Source: Mucilaginibacter tolerans
Lineage (GTDB): Bacteria > Bacteroidota > Bacteroidia > Sphingobacteriales > Sphingobacteriaceae
NCBI RefSeq assembly: GCF_030519375.1
Contig: NZ_JAUMKB010000007.1
Span: 1-64,000 of the forward strand
DNA length: 64,000 nt
Direction of reading: 5' to 3'
In this document: positions 32,793 through 42,245 of the stretch, one piece after another
How the letters are laid out: every line of letters begins with the position of its first letter
Numbering within the stretch: the first letter of the stretch is position 1
The notes under the pieces: generated by a model
Databases searched by the model: none
Seen by the model: the letters and a program-made list of their open reading frames with translations, nothing else
Told to the model about the DNA's origin: nothing
Position numbers and translations under genes: made by a program

Positions 32793-34722
32793 AAGCTATC
32801 GTATGCTGGTTCCTTTTGATCCCCATTTTCTTCACCTGTTCCATGATGGCATTTGCATCATAGCCGCATTCAGCCCAAAGCTCAGGTTGTTCCCCGTGTT
32901 CTATGAATTCGTCAGGGATACCTAAGCGAACTATTTCAGCCGAATAGTTATTATCGGCCATGAACTCCAGTATGGCGCTTCCCATACCGCCTTCAATACA
33001 ACCATCCTCAACTGTAATCACCTTGCTGAATTTTTGGAACACTTCGTGCAGCAAATTTTCGTCCAGCGGTTTTACAAAGCGGATATCATAATGTGCCGGA
33101 TAAAATCCTTCACTATTTAATTCGGCAGAAGCTCTTATCACTTCATTACCTATAGCCCCAATTGACAAAATGGCTACATCTTCGCCATCTGTTACCTTGC
33201 GGCCCTTGCCTACCGGAATAGCTTTTAGAGGTCGTTGCCAATCGGGCATAACACCAGTACCGCGAGGGTAACGAATAACGAAAGGTCCCATATCATCCTG
33301 TTGTGCGGTATACATCAGGTTTCGCAGCTCCTCCTCATTCATCGGTGCTGAAACGATCATGTTCGGTATGCACCGCATATAAGCCAAATCGTAAGCGCCG
33401 TGATGAGTCGGCCCGTCTGCGCCAGCAATACCGGCCCGATCGAGGCAAAATACGACATTCAATTTTTGGATAGCTACATCATGTATCACCTGGTCATATG
33501 CCCTTTGCATAAAACTGGAGTAAATATTGCAGAAAGGAATCAATCCCTGAGTAGCTAAACCAGCTGAGAAAGTAACCGCATGCTGCTCGGCGATACCGAC
33601 GTCAAATGCACGGTCGGGCATGGCCTTCATCATCAGGTTTAATGAGCAACCTGATGGCATAGCGGGAGTGATCCCCATTATCTTGGGGTTCTGCTCTGCA
33701 AGCTCGATGATCGTATGACCGAATACGTCCTGGTATTTTGGCGGTTGTGGCTTGTCAGACTTCGATTTCTTAATCTCCCCGGTTATTTTATCGAATAAGC
33801 CAGGGGCGTGCCATTTGGTCTGGTCTTTTTCGGCCAAAGCATAGCCTTTGCCTTTTACCGTAACGCAATGCAGCAATTTGGGTCCTGGTATATCGCGCAG
33901 ATCGCGAAGCACTTTTGCCAGGTGTTTAACATCATGCCCATCAATCGGTCCAAAATAGCGAAACTGCAATGCCTCAAAAAAGTTGCTTTTCTTCAATAGT
34001 GTCCCCTTAATGCTCTTTTCGATCTTTTTGGCGAACTTAAAAGCATCCGGTCCCATGGACGATATTTTCGTCAGAACAGTTGCTATATCGTCCCTGAAAC
34101 GGTTATAGGGTTTCGATGTAGTAATGTCGGTCAGGTATTGTTTCAGCGCACCCACATTCGGGTCTATCGACATGTTGTTATCGTTCAGGATCACCAGGAT
34201 ATTCGAGTTCTCGATACCCGCGTGGTTCAATGCTTCAAATGCCATGCCGGCAGTCATCGCACCATCGCCAATCACCGCGACATGCTGGCGGTCGGTTTCA
34301 CCTTTATATCTTGACGCAACCGCCATACCCAATGCTGCCGAAACGGAAGTAGAGGAGTGGCCCACGCCAAAAGTATCATATTCGCTTTCTGAACGTTTCG
34401 GGAAACCGCTGATGCCTTTATAAACACGGTTGGTATGAAAATTATCCCGTCGACCGGTTAGTATTTTGTGCCCGTAAGCCTGATGGCCCACATCCCATAC
34501 CAATTGATCGTATGGGGTATTTAAAATGTAATGCAAAGCGACGGTCAGCTCCACCACACCCAAGCTTGCTCCAAAATGACCACCATTTACAGATACCACA
34601 TCAATGATATACTGACGTAGTTCCTGGCAAACCTGTTCAAGTTGATCTTCAGTAAGTTGTTTTAAATCAGATGGATAGTTGATTTTTTGTAGTAAATCAC
34701 CGGGCGTAACCTGCATTGACAT
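32788..34722 (-). CDS. dxs: 1-deoxy-D-xylulose-5-phosphate synthase
   Basis: 644 residues. Dxs condenses pyruvate and glyceraldehyde 3-phosphate in a thiamine diphosphate-dependent reaction, the first step of the MEP isoprenoid pathway. The ThDP motif [18 protein letters not shown] continues to the conserved NDNNMS. HGHK-like [31 protein letters not shown] and the transketolase-type centre [20 protein letters not shown] are present, and [17 protein letters not shown] gives the catalytic Glu/His. An in-frame ATG two codons later is possible. A 7-of-8 box (TTACTTTG) lies upstream on its strand. Confidence 0.97.
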   Translation of the reverse strand: MSMQVTPGDLLQKINYPSDLKQLTEDQLEQVCQELRQYIIDVVSVNGGHFGASLGVVELTVALHYILNTPYDQLVWDVGHQAYGHKILTGRRDNFHTNRVYKGISGFPKRSESEYDTFGVGHSSTSVSAALGMAVASRYKGETDRQHVAVIGDGAMTAGMAFEALNHAGIENSNILVILNDNNMSIDPNVGALKQYLTDITTSKPYNRFRDDIATVLTKISSMGPDAFKFAKKIEKSIKGTLLKKSNFFEALQFRYFGPIDGHDVKHLAKVLRDLRDIPGPKLLHCVTVKGKGYALAEKDQTKWHAPGLFDKITGEIKKSKSDKPQPPKYQDVFGHTIIELAEQNPKIMGITPAMPSGCSLNLMMKAMPDRAFDVGIAEQHAVTFSAGLATQGLIPFCNIYSSFMQRAYDQVIHDVAIQKLNVVFCLDRAGIAGADGPTHHGAYDLAYMRCIPNMIVSAPMNEEELRNLMYTAQQDDMGPFVIRYPRGTGVMPDWQRPLKAIPVGKGRKVTDGEDVAILSIGAIGNEVIRASAELNSEGFYPAHYDIRFVKPLDENLLHEVFQKFSKVITVEDGCIEGGMGSAILEFMADNNYSAEIVRLGIPDEFIEHGEQPELWAECGYDANAIMEQVKKMGIKRNQHTIAS

Positions 34723-34857
34723 CCTTATAGAAAATTAAACTTACAAAGTAAGGCATTTAATTTTAAAATTCATGAAAACATACTAATTCGACCCCTAAAA
34801 TGTTAGCAAAGTAGAATAAGTTGATAATTATTGGACAATTACGTCTGTAACTTTTAA

Positions 34858-34865
34858 CACCTTTG
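34858..34865 (+). promoter_or_regulatory. Near-match -7 box for scpA
   Basis: CACCTTTG (7 of 8 to TAnnTTTG, with the T replaced by C), followed by CAGC and a 31-base gap to the ATG at 34897. TTG at 34831-34833 is a possible -33 element, with a slightly long spacer. Confidence 0.4.
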
Positions 34866-34896
34866 CAGCATAGATAGTTTACGCCAGGGCCTTTTT

Positions 34897-35634
34897 ATGA
34901 CTGATAACAGTTTCGAAATAAAGTTAGCGCAATTTGAAGGTCCGTTTGACCTGCTCCTCTTTTTCATTGAAAGAGATGAGCTGGATATTCATGATATTCC
35001 GATTGCGAAGATTACTGATGATTTCCTGAACTATATCCACCAGATGAACAGTCTGAACATGGAACTGGCCAGCGAATTTATTTATGTCGCTGCTACTCTG
35101 ATGCGCATCAAGGCAAAAATGCTGCTTCCGCGTTACGCTGCTGAAGAAGATGGCGAACTCGACCCGAAAGCAGAGTTGGTGCGCAAGCTGATCGAATACA
35201 AAAGATTCAAGCTGATCTGTGAAGAGCTGCGCCCAATGGAGGAAGAACGCCTGAAACAGGAAAAACGCGGCAATATCACCTTCGACTTACAGCAGGTTGA
35301 GAAAACCGCTGTACCCGGAGAAGAATTATCAGAATTGACTTTATATAAATTGATGACGGTATACGACAGAGTGACAAAACGCTTTGCTAGCCGTACAGAA
35401 GAGGTAAAACATACCGTAGTTCAGTACCCATATACCATCGAGAAGCAGAAAAAAGCCATAAATGAGCTGTTAATGATCAACAGTAAGATGGACTTTAAAG
35501 CCCTTGCCGGCCACTCAGAAAATAAGGTGCACTTCGTATATAATTTCCTTGCAGTGCTGGAAATGCTGCAGCAGGAACTGATCAACATCCAGATCGGTTT
35601 AGGATACAATAATTTTTGGATATCTGTTAGGTAG
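34897..35634 (+). CDS. scpA: Segregation and condensation protein A
   Basis: 245 residues. ScpA is the kleisin subunit that bridges SMC heads with ScpB in chromosome condensation. FEIKLAQFEGPFDLLLFFIERDELDIHDIPIAKITDDFLNYI is the conserved N-terminal kleisin helix region, LASEFIYVAATLMRIKAKMLLPR the following segment, and the C-terminal winged helix is AVLEMLQQELINIQIGLGYNNFWI. ScpB and Smc are not in the window. The TAG stop leads at once into the left arm of an inverted repeat. Confidence 0.93.
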   Translation: MTDNSFEIKLAQFEGPFDLLLFFIERDELDIHDIPIAKITDDFLNYIHQMNSLNMELASEFIYVAATLMRIKAKMLLPRYAAEEDGELDPKAELVRKLIEYKRFKLICEELRPMEEERLKQEKRGNITFDLQQVEKTAVPGEELSELTLYKLMTVYDRVTKRFASRTEEVKHTVVQYPYTIEKQKKAINELLMINSKMDFKALAGHSENKVHFVYNFLAVLEMLQQELINIQIGLGYNNFWISVR

Positions 35635-35738
35635 ATATGAGATTTGAGACGTGAGACAAAACACGCCAAATATACCCCACAAATCTCGTATAAAAGCTAT
35701 GGCAAAATCTCCTATCTCAAATCTCGCCTCTCAAATCT
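35635..35738. repeat. Inverted and direct repeat between scpA and glyA
   Basis: AGATTTGAGA at 35640-35649 is reverse-complementary to TCTCAAATCT, which occurs twice, at 35715-35724 and 35729-35738 (14-base period). Extra words of the same type (AAATCTC, TATCTC, GTGAGAC) fill the arms. The left arm starts directly after the scpA stop; the second copy ends 9 bases before a -7-like box for glyA. Confidence 0.7.
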
Positions 35739-35747
35739 AAATTTTAC

Positions 35748-35755
35748 TAACTTAG
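35748..35755 (+). promoter_or_regulatory. Near-match -7 box for glyA
   Basis: TAACTTAG (7 of 8 to TAnnTTTG) lies 19 bases before the ATG at 35775 and just after the repeat arm. Confidence 0.42.
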
Positions 35756-35774
35756 CGCCGTTTTTAAGCAGAAC

Positions 35775-37049
35775 ATGAAAAGAGACAAATTGATATTTAA
35801 GCTGTTGGATGAAGAACAGCAACGCCAGGAAGAGGGAATAGAACTTATCGCATCAGAAAACTTTGTAAGCCGCCAGGTAATGGAAGCCGCAGGTTCTGTA
35901 GCTACTAACAAATATGCCGAAGGCTTACCCGGCAAACGCTATTACGGCGGTTGCCAGGTAGTTGATGAGATAGAAACCATCGCTATCGAAAGAGCTAAAA
36001 AGCTGTTCAATGCGGAATGGGCGAATGTTCAGCCACATTCAGGTGCACAGGCTAATGCTGCTGTTTTGCTGGCTTGCCTGCAGCCCGGCGATAAAATATT
36101 AGGTTTTGATCTTTCTCATGGAGGGCACTTAACACACGGTTCACCGGTAAACTTTTCAGGTAAATTATATCAGCCTCATTTTTATGGAGTGAAAAAGGAA
36201 ACCGGTCGTATCGACTATGATCAACTTAAAAAAGTAGCGCTTGCAGAGAAACCAAAATTGATCATTTGCGGCGCATCTGCTTATTCACGCGATTGGGATT
36301 ATGAGTTTATCCGCAAGGTGGCTGACGAAGTTGGCGCCTTAGTACTTGCTGATATTGCGCACCCTGCCGGCCTGATTGCAAGAGGTTTATTGACCGATCC
36401 GCTTCCGCATTGCCACATCGTGAGCACTACAACGCATAAAACCCTGCGGGGCCCGCGTGGTGGTATGATCATGATGGGTAAGGATTTCCCGAACCCTTGG
36501 GGCTTAAAAACACCAAAAGGCGAAATCAAAATGATGTCGGCTATATTGGATATGGCTGTGTTCCCAGGCACACAGGGTGGCCCGCTGGAGCATATCATCG
36601 CTGCCAAAGCTGTGGCTTTTGAAGAAGCGTTGAGCGAAGAGTACATGAAGTATGTTGTACAGGTAAAAAAGAATGCCGGCGCCATGGCCCGTGCATTAGT
36701 TTCTAAGGGTTACGAGATCATCTCCGGCGGCACTGACAACCACCTGATCCTGATCGACCTGCGAAATAAAAATATCACCGGTAAAGCGGCAGAAAATGCC
36801 CTTGTAGCTGCTGATATTACCGTAAATAAAAATATGGTTCCGTTCGATGATAAGTCGCCATTTGTTACCTCTGGCATCCGTGTAGGCACTGCTGCCATCA
36901 CCACACGAGGCCTCAAAGAGAAGCAGATGGAACACATAGTTGAGCTTATCGACGCCGTAATTATTGACCCGGATAATGAACCTTCTTTGAAAAAAATACG
37001 TAAAAAGGTCCATCGGCTAATGGAAGATTTTCCATTATACCGTGATTAG
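35775..37049 (+). CDS. glyA: Serine hydroxymethyltransferase
   Basis: 424 residues. This PLP enzyme converts serine and tetrahydrofolate to glycine and 5,10-methylene-THF, the main one-carbon source. The PLP lysine is Lys222 in [35 protein letters not shown] near residue 45 is the family signature, and [16 protein letters not shown] and [14 protein letters not shown] bind PLP and substrate. Length is normal. It is followed after 14 bases by the hybrid histidine kinase gene, which could be co-transcribed, although their functions do not suggest it. Confidence 0.97.
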   Translation: MKRDKLIFKLLDEEQQRQEEGIELIASENFVSRQVMEAAGSVATNKYAEGLPGKRYYGGCQVVDEIETIAIERAKKLFNAEWANVQPHSGAQANAAVLLACLQPGDKILGFDLSHGGHLTHGSPVNFSGKLYQPHFYGVKKETGRIDYDQLKKVALAEKPKLIICGASAYSRDWDYEFIRKVADEVGALVLADIAHPAGLIARGLLTDPLPHCHIVSTTTHKTLRGPRGGMIMMGKDFPNPWGLKTPKGEIKMMSAILDMAVFPGTQGGPLEHIIAAKAVAFEEALSEEYMKYVVQVKKNAGAMARALVSKGYEIISGGTDNHLILIDLRNKNITGKAAENALVAADITVNKNMVPFDDKSPFVTSGIRVGTAAITTRGLKEKQMEHIVELIDAVIIDPDNEPSLKKIRKKVHRLMEDFPLYRD

Positions 37050-37063
37050 GGATCTGATTACGA

Positions 37064-40000
37064 ATGGCATTACAAGAAAAATTTATTTCTGATACTGAAT
37101 ATCAGCGGTTAAACGCACTTGAGTCTTACAACATTCTGGACACGTTGCCAGAGAAGGAGTATGATGCCATTACACGCCTTGCGTCCTATATCTGCAAGGT
37201 TCCTATATCCCTGATTACCTTTATCGATCTGGACAGACAATGGTTCAAATCTAAGGTCGGAATAGACGATGAAGAAACACTACGCTCGGATGCGTTTTGC
37301 AATCACACTATCCTGAGTAATGATATCCTTGAAATAAAGGATACCCTGAAGTCAGATGTTTTCAGGGACAACGCTTATGTAAAAAACGAACCGCATATCC
37401 GTTTCTATGCAGGAGCGCCATTGATTGATCCTAATGGTTACCGGCTCGGCTCGCTTTGTGTTGTCGATCAGGTCCCACGTGAGTTAACTGATGATCAGCG
37501 GGATGCTTTGCGCATACTGGCCTCGGAAGTGATGTCACAATTGATTTTGCGGAGGGAAAAACACCTGGCCGAAGAAAGCCTGATTAAACACGGGGAATTC
37601 TACAATCTATTCAATAACTCCGGTGAGGTACATTGTATCACTGATCGAGACTTCAATATCCAGTTAATTAACAATGCTGCTTATAAGACTCTGGGCTATC
37701 AACCAGAAGAACTGGTAGGAAAGCCTATATGGAATTTCTTTTTACAGGAAAGCAAGAGTGCTTCGCTCGAAGTATTGCGCAAAGGTATTAAGAGCCAAAA
37801 GCGGTTTTTTGAAATAGAAACTCTTGTTGTTACGAAGAACGGAAAGATCAGGTGCATGAGCTGGTCTGTATCCTACAGTCATGATAAATGGTATACCAGC
37901 GGCCGCGATATTACCGAACAAAAAGAGATTGCTTCACAACTGGAGCAGCTATCGCTGGTGGCAAGCAAGGTGGATAACGGGGTAGTGATCAGCAATGCCA
38001 AAGATGAGGTGGTTTGGATAAATGAGGGGTTTGAAAACCTGACTGGCTATTCGCTGGAAGATGTTGAATCGAAATTTTTAGGTGAAGTATTAAAAGGTAA
38101 GCCGAGCAAGAAGGTAACAAATGAACAGATGGATCTCCTGTTACTTCAAAGTCAGCCTTACGAAGTCGATTTTGCAATAAAGCATAAAAATGGCCGCCCG
38201 ATGTGGATATCTGTCATGAAATCGGTATTGAAGGATGAGCAGGGCGGGGTTGTCAAACAGATCAGAATTATATCAGACATTACAGCAAAGAAGAAAGCTG
38301 AGCAGGATTTGGAACTGCTCTCATTTGCTGCGTCAAAATCGTCGACGGGTATGCTGATACGCGATGCAGAGGGTAATGTGATTTGGATGAACGAAGCGCT
38401 GGAAATTATTTTCGGTTACTCGCTGGAAGAAATGAAAGGCCGGAAGTTCGGAGACATCCTGGTTGGTCCGGAGACCGACCTCGAGATGTTTGAAAAAGCA
38501 TCAAAATCCCTTAAGCAAAATAAGCCCTATACTGTCGAAATGAAGGTCTATCGAAAAGGCGGTATACCGACATGGGTATATATCAATAATAGCCCTTTCT
38601 TTAATGAAACGGGACAGATTGATCACCATGTAGGCGTGGTGGTTGATATAACCGAGCGTAAACTGGCCGAAGAACGCCTTACCATGTTATCATTGGTGGC
38701 AAGCAGCACTACCAGCGGGGTGGTCATCAACAACAAAAATGGTATGGTTGAGTGGGTGAGCAGCGCTTTTGAAAATATAACCGGATATGGATTAGAGGAC
38801 GTGCAGAATAAACACCTGGGCGATGTATTGAAGGGTGAGCTGACAGATGTAGCGGTAATTGAACAGGCGCGTGAGCTTTCAAAGCTGAAGCAATCATTTG
38901 AGGTCGATCTGCAGGTTTATCGTAAGGATGGTAAACCGTTGTGGATATCGGTGATCAACTCTGTTATATTGAATGATAAGAATGAGGTCGAAAAATACAT
39001 CGAGGTTATTATCGATATAACAGACAAAAAACAAGCCGAGTTTCAGTTGGTAGATGCGAAGGAAGAGGCACAGCAACTAAGCAAGGCAAAAGATATGTTT
39101 ATATCGGTGCTGAGCCATGAGATACGCACACCACTGAATGCCGTAATTGGTATGTCACGCTTATTGCATGAGGAAAATCACCTGGAGGCCCAGGAAGAAA
39201 ACCTGAGCATTTTGAAATTCTCAGCAGAGAACCTGATGAACCTGATCAACGATGTGCTTGACTTTACCAAGATCGAAACTGGCAATATTGAACTTGAGTC
39301 GGCGGAGGTTAACCTGCGTGAACTGATAGAGGGCATCACCAAATCAATGCAGTTTAGGACAAACGACAAAAATATTTATCTGAAAGGTAATGTGGATGAA
39401 GCCGTGCCCCCTACGGTAATAGGCGACAGGACAAGAATATGTCAGATACTATTGAATCTTGCAGGGAATTCTGTTAAATTTACCGAAGAAGGTGGCATCA
39501 CCATCGACCTTAAGGTAATTGAACAGACCCAGAACAATGTAACAATAAGGTTTGCCGTTAATGATACCGGAATAGGTATCGCAGCCGACAAAATTGATAC
39601 TATTTTCGAATCGTTTAAGCAAGCCGAAGCAGATACAACACGTAAATATGGCGGAACCGGTTTAGGTTTGGCAATTACCAAGAAGCTGGTTGAGCTACAC
39701 GGAGCAAGAATCAATGTGGATAGTACGCCGGGCAAAGGGTCAAGCTTTTGGTTTACGGCAAAATTTAGTAAAGGACAAGTACAAGGTAGTGCATACATTA
39801 ATAATAGTATAGTGGAAACAGAATTACAATTAAACGTTCTGGTTGTTGACGACAACCAGATCAACAGGTTACTCATCAACAAAGTGATCACTAAATGGGG
39901 CGCGACGGTTGATTTTGCAGAGAATGGCCTGGAAGCGGTTGCTAAAATTGAAGGCAAGGCTGACTATGACGTGGTGCTGATGGATATTCATATGCCTGTA

Positions 40001-40204
40001 ATGGGTGGTTTGGAAGCTACGGAGATCATCAGATCGAAGAGCGAGGCCTACTTTCAGCAATTGCCGATCATAGCGCTTACCGCCTCTATGCTGACCAGCG
40101 AAGTGAATGAGATCACCCGCGCAGGGATGAATGATTACATCCTGAAACCATTTGATCCTAAAGGTTTATACGATAAACTGGCAAGGTATCAGAACGTTAG
40201 TTGA
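37064..40204 (+). CDS. Soluble hybrid histidine kinase with GAF and four PAS domains
   Basis: 1046 residues. Domain order: GAF about 25-165, four PAS domains with PAC segments at about 175-290, 295-410, 415-535 and 540-660, HisKA, HATPase_c about 785-905, and receiver about 923-1043. The phospho-accepting histidine is His685 in SVLSHEIRTPLNAVIGMS. The ATP site is LLNLAGNSVKFTEEGG, NDTGIGIA and GTGLGLAIT. The receiver phospho-site is Asp974 in VVLMDIHMPVMGG. No signal peptide or membrane helix is seen, so it senses an internal or diffusible cue. There is no separate DNA-binding output domain, so it must pass phosphate to another protein. No response regulator is encoded nearby. Confidence 0.92.
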   Translation: MALQEKFISDTEYQRLNALESYNILDTLPEKEYDAITRLASYICKVPISLITFIDLDRQWFKSKVGIDDEETLRSDAFCNHTILSNDILEIKDTLKSDVFRDNAYVKNEPHIRFYAGAPLIDPNGYRLGSLCVVDQVPRELTDDQRDALRILASEVMSQLILRREKHLAEESLIKHGEFYNLFNNSGEVHCITDRDFNIQLINNAAYKTLGYQPEELVGKPIWNFFLQESKSASLEVLRKGIKSQKRFFEIETLVVTKNGKIRCMSWSVSYSHDKWYTSGRDITEQKEIASQLEQLSLVASKVDNGVVISNAKDEVVWINEGFENLTGYSLEDVESKFLGEVLKGKPSKKVTNEQMDLLLLQSQPYEVDFAIKHKNGRPMWISVMKSVLKDEQGGVVKQIRIISDITAKKKAEQDLELLSFAASKSSTGMLIRDAEGNVIWMNEALEIIFGYSLEEMKGRKFGDILVGPETDLEMFEKASKSLKQNKPYTVEMKVYRKGGIPTWVYINNSPFFNETGQIDHHVGVVVDITERKLAEERLTMLSLVASSTTSGVVINNKNGMVEWVSSAFENITGYGLEDVQNKHLGDVLKGELTDVAVIEQARELSKLKQSFEVDLQVYRKDGKPLWISVINSVILNDKNEVEKYIEVIIDITDKKQAEFQLVDAKEEAQQLSKAKDMFISVLSHEIRTPLNAVIGMSRLLHEENHLEAQEENLSILKFSAENLMNLINDVLDFTKIETGNIELESAEVNLRELIEGITKSMQFRTNDKNIYLKGNVDEAVPPTVIGDRTRICQILLNLAGNSVKFTEEGGITIDLKVIEQTQNNVTIRFAVNDTGIGIAADKIDTIFESFKQAEADTTRKYGGTGLGLAITKKLVELHGARINVDSTPGKGSSFWFTAKFSKGQVQGSAYINNSIVETELQLNVLVVDDNQINRLLINKVITKWGATVDFAENGLEAVAKIEGKADYDVVLMDIHMPVMGGLEATEIIRSKSEAYFQQLPIIALTASMLTSEVNEITRAGMNDYILKPFDPKGLYDKLARYQNVS

Positions 40205-40288
40205 TCAGAGATTAGTTAATCAGTTAACCGATGATTAGTTGGTTGCAGGACAATCAACGTAATGTTCTAATCACAAAAATCAATGGCA
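40205..40288. repeat. Word repeat between the hybrid kinase gene and comF
   Basis: GATTAGTT occurs at 40210-40217 and 40233-40240, with AATCAGTTAAC between. GGTTGCAGGACAATCAAC can form a small hairpin (GTTGGTTGC against ACAATCAAC with two mismatches). It begins at the kinase stop and ends at the comF 3' end, where the two genes converge. Its words match those upstream of upp and the DUF3109 gene. Confidence 0.5.
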
Positions 40289-40987
40289 CTACTCGGCACA
40301 AGCTATCGTAGCAGTACTCAGCTTGGTGCCTTCTGCTTTCAATAATGCGGTGCCGCAGGCCTCCAGTGTAGAGCCTGTGGTCACTACGTCGTCTACCAGT
40401 AAAATATGCTTATTGCTTAAAGCCTCAGGATTGGCGAGAGTGAATACCGCCTGCATAATTTCAAACCTTGAAAAGCGCGACTTATGTGTTTGCGTTTCCG
40501 TTGCTCTGAGTCGTATCAAATTGTGGTCGTCGACAGGAATTTCCATTTTTTCGGCCAATCCCTCCGCAAAGCACATGCTTTGATTATAACCTCTCTTGCT
40601 AAGCCTGTTTTAATGCAACGGGACAGGTATGATCACATCTACAGTTTTAAAAACCAAACTTTTTAATAATTGCTCTGCTGCAATATTACCCAGCGGGTTA
40701 CCAATCTTTCGTATGCCTTTATATTTAAAATGATGCATCAGGTGCTGAATTCTGCCACCCTTGGCAAAGTAGCATATGGCGTAGGCGTCCTCCAGGTTGA
40801 CCTTTCCCCAAAATTGCTGTGCCACCATGTTATCCGGCTTTAAGTGAAAATCGGTAAACGGCAGATTGTAGCGGCAATCAAGGCATAACAACTCTTCGCC
40901 GGCAACAAGGCTTTCGCCGCAGGCCTGGCAAAGTTCAGGGAATAATAGGGAAACAAAATCGGCCCAATAGCCGGTCTGCAATTTCAT
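40289..40987 (-). pseudogene. comF: comF, interrupted by one in-frame stop codon
   Basis: ComF-type phosphoribosyltransferase-like competence protein. The frame from ATG 40987 to the stop at 40289 has 232 codons, the usual ComF length, but codon 126 (40610-40612) is TAA. The frame is the same on both sides. The first half has the zinc-finger segment CQACGESLVAGEELLCLDC and ends VIIPVPLH. The second resumes NRLSKRGYNQSMCFAEGLAEKM in the same frame and has the PRPP loop HILLVDDVVTTGSTLEACG. So one base change explains the break. An ATG at 40576 could allow a separate C-terminal product. It lies 27 bases downstream of rlmN. It could also be a sequencing error or read-through. Confidence 0.85.
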
Positions 40988-41014
40988 GCCATCAATTTAG
41001 CAGAAATCTGGCGA

Positions 41015-42076
41015 TCAGGAAACTTTTGCTTTTTCTTTTATAGCCAGCTGTCCGCAGGCTGCGTCAATATCCTTACCGCGGCTACGGCGGACATTGGTTA
41101 TTATACCCTGTCCACGCAGATAAGCGGCGAACGCTTCGATCTTATCTTCTCCTGCATTAAGATAGTCGGCAAATGCGATGGGGTTATATTCAATAATATT
41201 TACCTTACATGGTACATGCTTACAGAATTTAGCTAATTCAGCAGCGTCTTGTAATTCATCATTAAAATTGTTAAATACAATATATTCGTAGGTAACGGGG
41301 TTTTTTGTCTTGGCGAAATAATATTTCAATGCGTCTGCCAAGGCCTTTAGCGAGTTTTGCTCATTTATCGGCATGATGGTGTTGCGCTTTTCATCATTGG
41401 CAGCATGTAATGATAATGCCAGGTTAAACTTCACTTGGTCATCACCTAGCTTTTTGATCATTTTTGCAATGCCCGCCGTAGATACTGTAATCCGTTTGGG
41501 CGACATATGCAGCCCATCTTCAGCAGTAATGCGCTCAACAGATTTCATTACATTGGCATAATTGAGCAGAGGCTCGCCCATACCCATGTATACGATATTG
41601 GTTAGCGGAAGACCATAATTTTCTTTAGCTTGCTTATCAATCAATACAACCTGATCATATATTTCGTCTGGGTTAAGATTTCGTTTCCGCTCCATATACC
41701 CTGTTGCGCAAAATTTACAGGTTAAACTACAGCCTACTTGTGATGATACACAGGCAGTCATTCGTTCCGGTGCAGGAATAAGTACTCCTTCAATTAAATG
41801 ATTATCATATAAAATAAAAGAATTTTTTATAGTTTTATCCGCGCTAAACTGTGAGTTGTTAATTTTTACTTTATTGATTATAAAATTTTCATCCAGTTTT
41901 TGCCTTAGTTCTTTTGAAATATTGCTCATTTCGTCAAACGAAATGCATGATTTTTTCCACAACCACTCATAAACTTGCTTTGCCCTGAAACTTTTTTCGC
42001 CCATTTGAGTAAAATGTTCGTATAAAGCCTCGAGGCTCAGGTTGCGGATATCAATTTTATTCCCACTACTTTTCAC
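41015..42076 (-). CDS. rlmN: Dual-specificity RNA methyltransferase RlmN
   Basis: 353 residues. A radical SAM enzyme that methylates A2503 of 23S rRNA and A37 of some tRNAs at C2. The [4Fe-4S] cysteines are Cys116, Cys120 and Cys123 (GCSLTCKFCATGY). The methyl-carrying C-terminal cysteine is Cys341 in DIDAACGQLAIK. VYMGMGEPLLNY and NLALSLHAANDEKR are family motifs. The start is a GTG at 42076, only 4 bases below an exact TACCTTTG box, so the mRNA is predicted to be nearly leaderless. comF follows after 27 bases. Confidence 0.96.
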   Translation of the reverse strand: MKSSGNKIDIRNLSLEALYEHFTQMGEKSFRAKQVYEWLWKKSCISFDEMSNISKELRQKLDENFIINKVKINNSQFSADKTIKNSFILYDNHLIEGVLIPAPERMTACVSSQVGCSLTCKFCATGYMERKRNLNPDEIYDQVVLIDKQAKENYGLPLTNIVYMGMGEPLLNYANVMKSVERITAEDGLHMSPKRITVSTAGIAKMIKKLGDDQVKFNLALSLHAANDEKRNTIMPINEQNSLKALADALKYYFAKTKNPVTYEYIVFNNFNDELQDAAELAKFCKHVPCKVNIIEYNPIAFADYLNAGEDKIEAFAAYLRGQGIITNVRRSRGKDIDAACGQLAIKEKAKVS

Positions 42077-42080
42077 AGTG

Positions 42081-42088
42081 CAAAGGTA
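42081..42088 (-). promoter_or_regulatory. -7 box 4 nt before the rlmN start
   Basis: On the - strand this is TACCTTTG, an exact TAnnTTTG. The GTG start follows after CACT, so the transcript would start within about one base of the start codon. Confidence 0.52.
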
Positions 42089-42245
42089 CGGAAATAAAAA
42101 AAGTCTGCCTTTTGTATAAACATTCTTTTGTAATCTTTTAATCAGAACAGCAAGTAGTTAACTATTGTATCTGATAAGAGCAGAGAAGCGGGGCACGAAT
42201 GTTTAGACGGAAAGCGTTTTGAGCAATAGGTTAATTTAATTTTTA

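Noticed and set aside
35640..35738. Insertion-sequence ends or a MITE.
   Set aside because: No transposase, no flanking target duplication could be seen, and the arm sequences differ from site to site.
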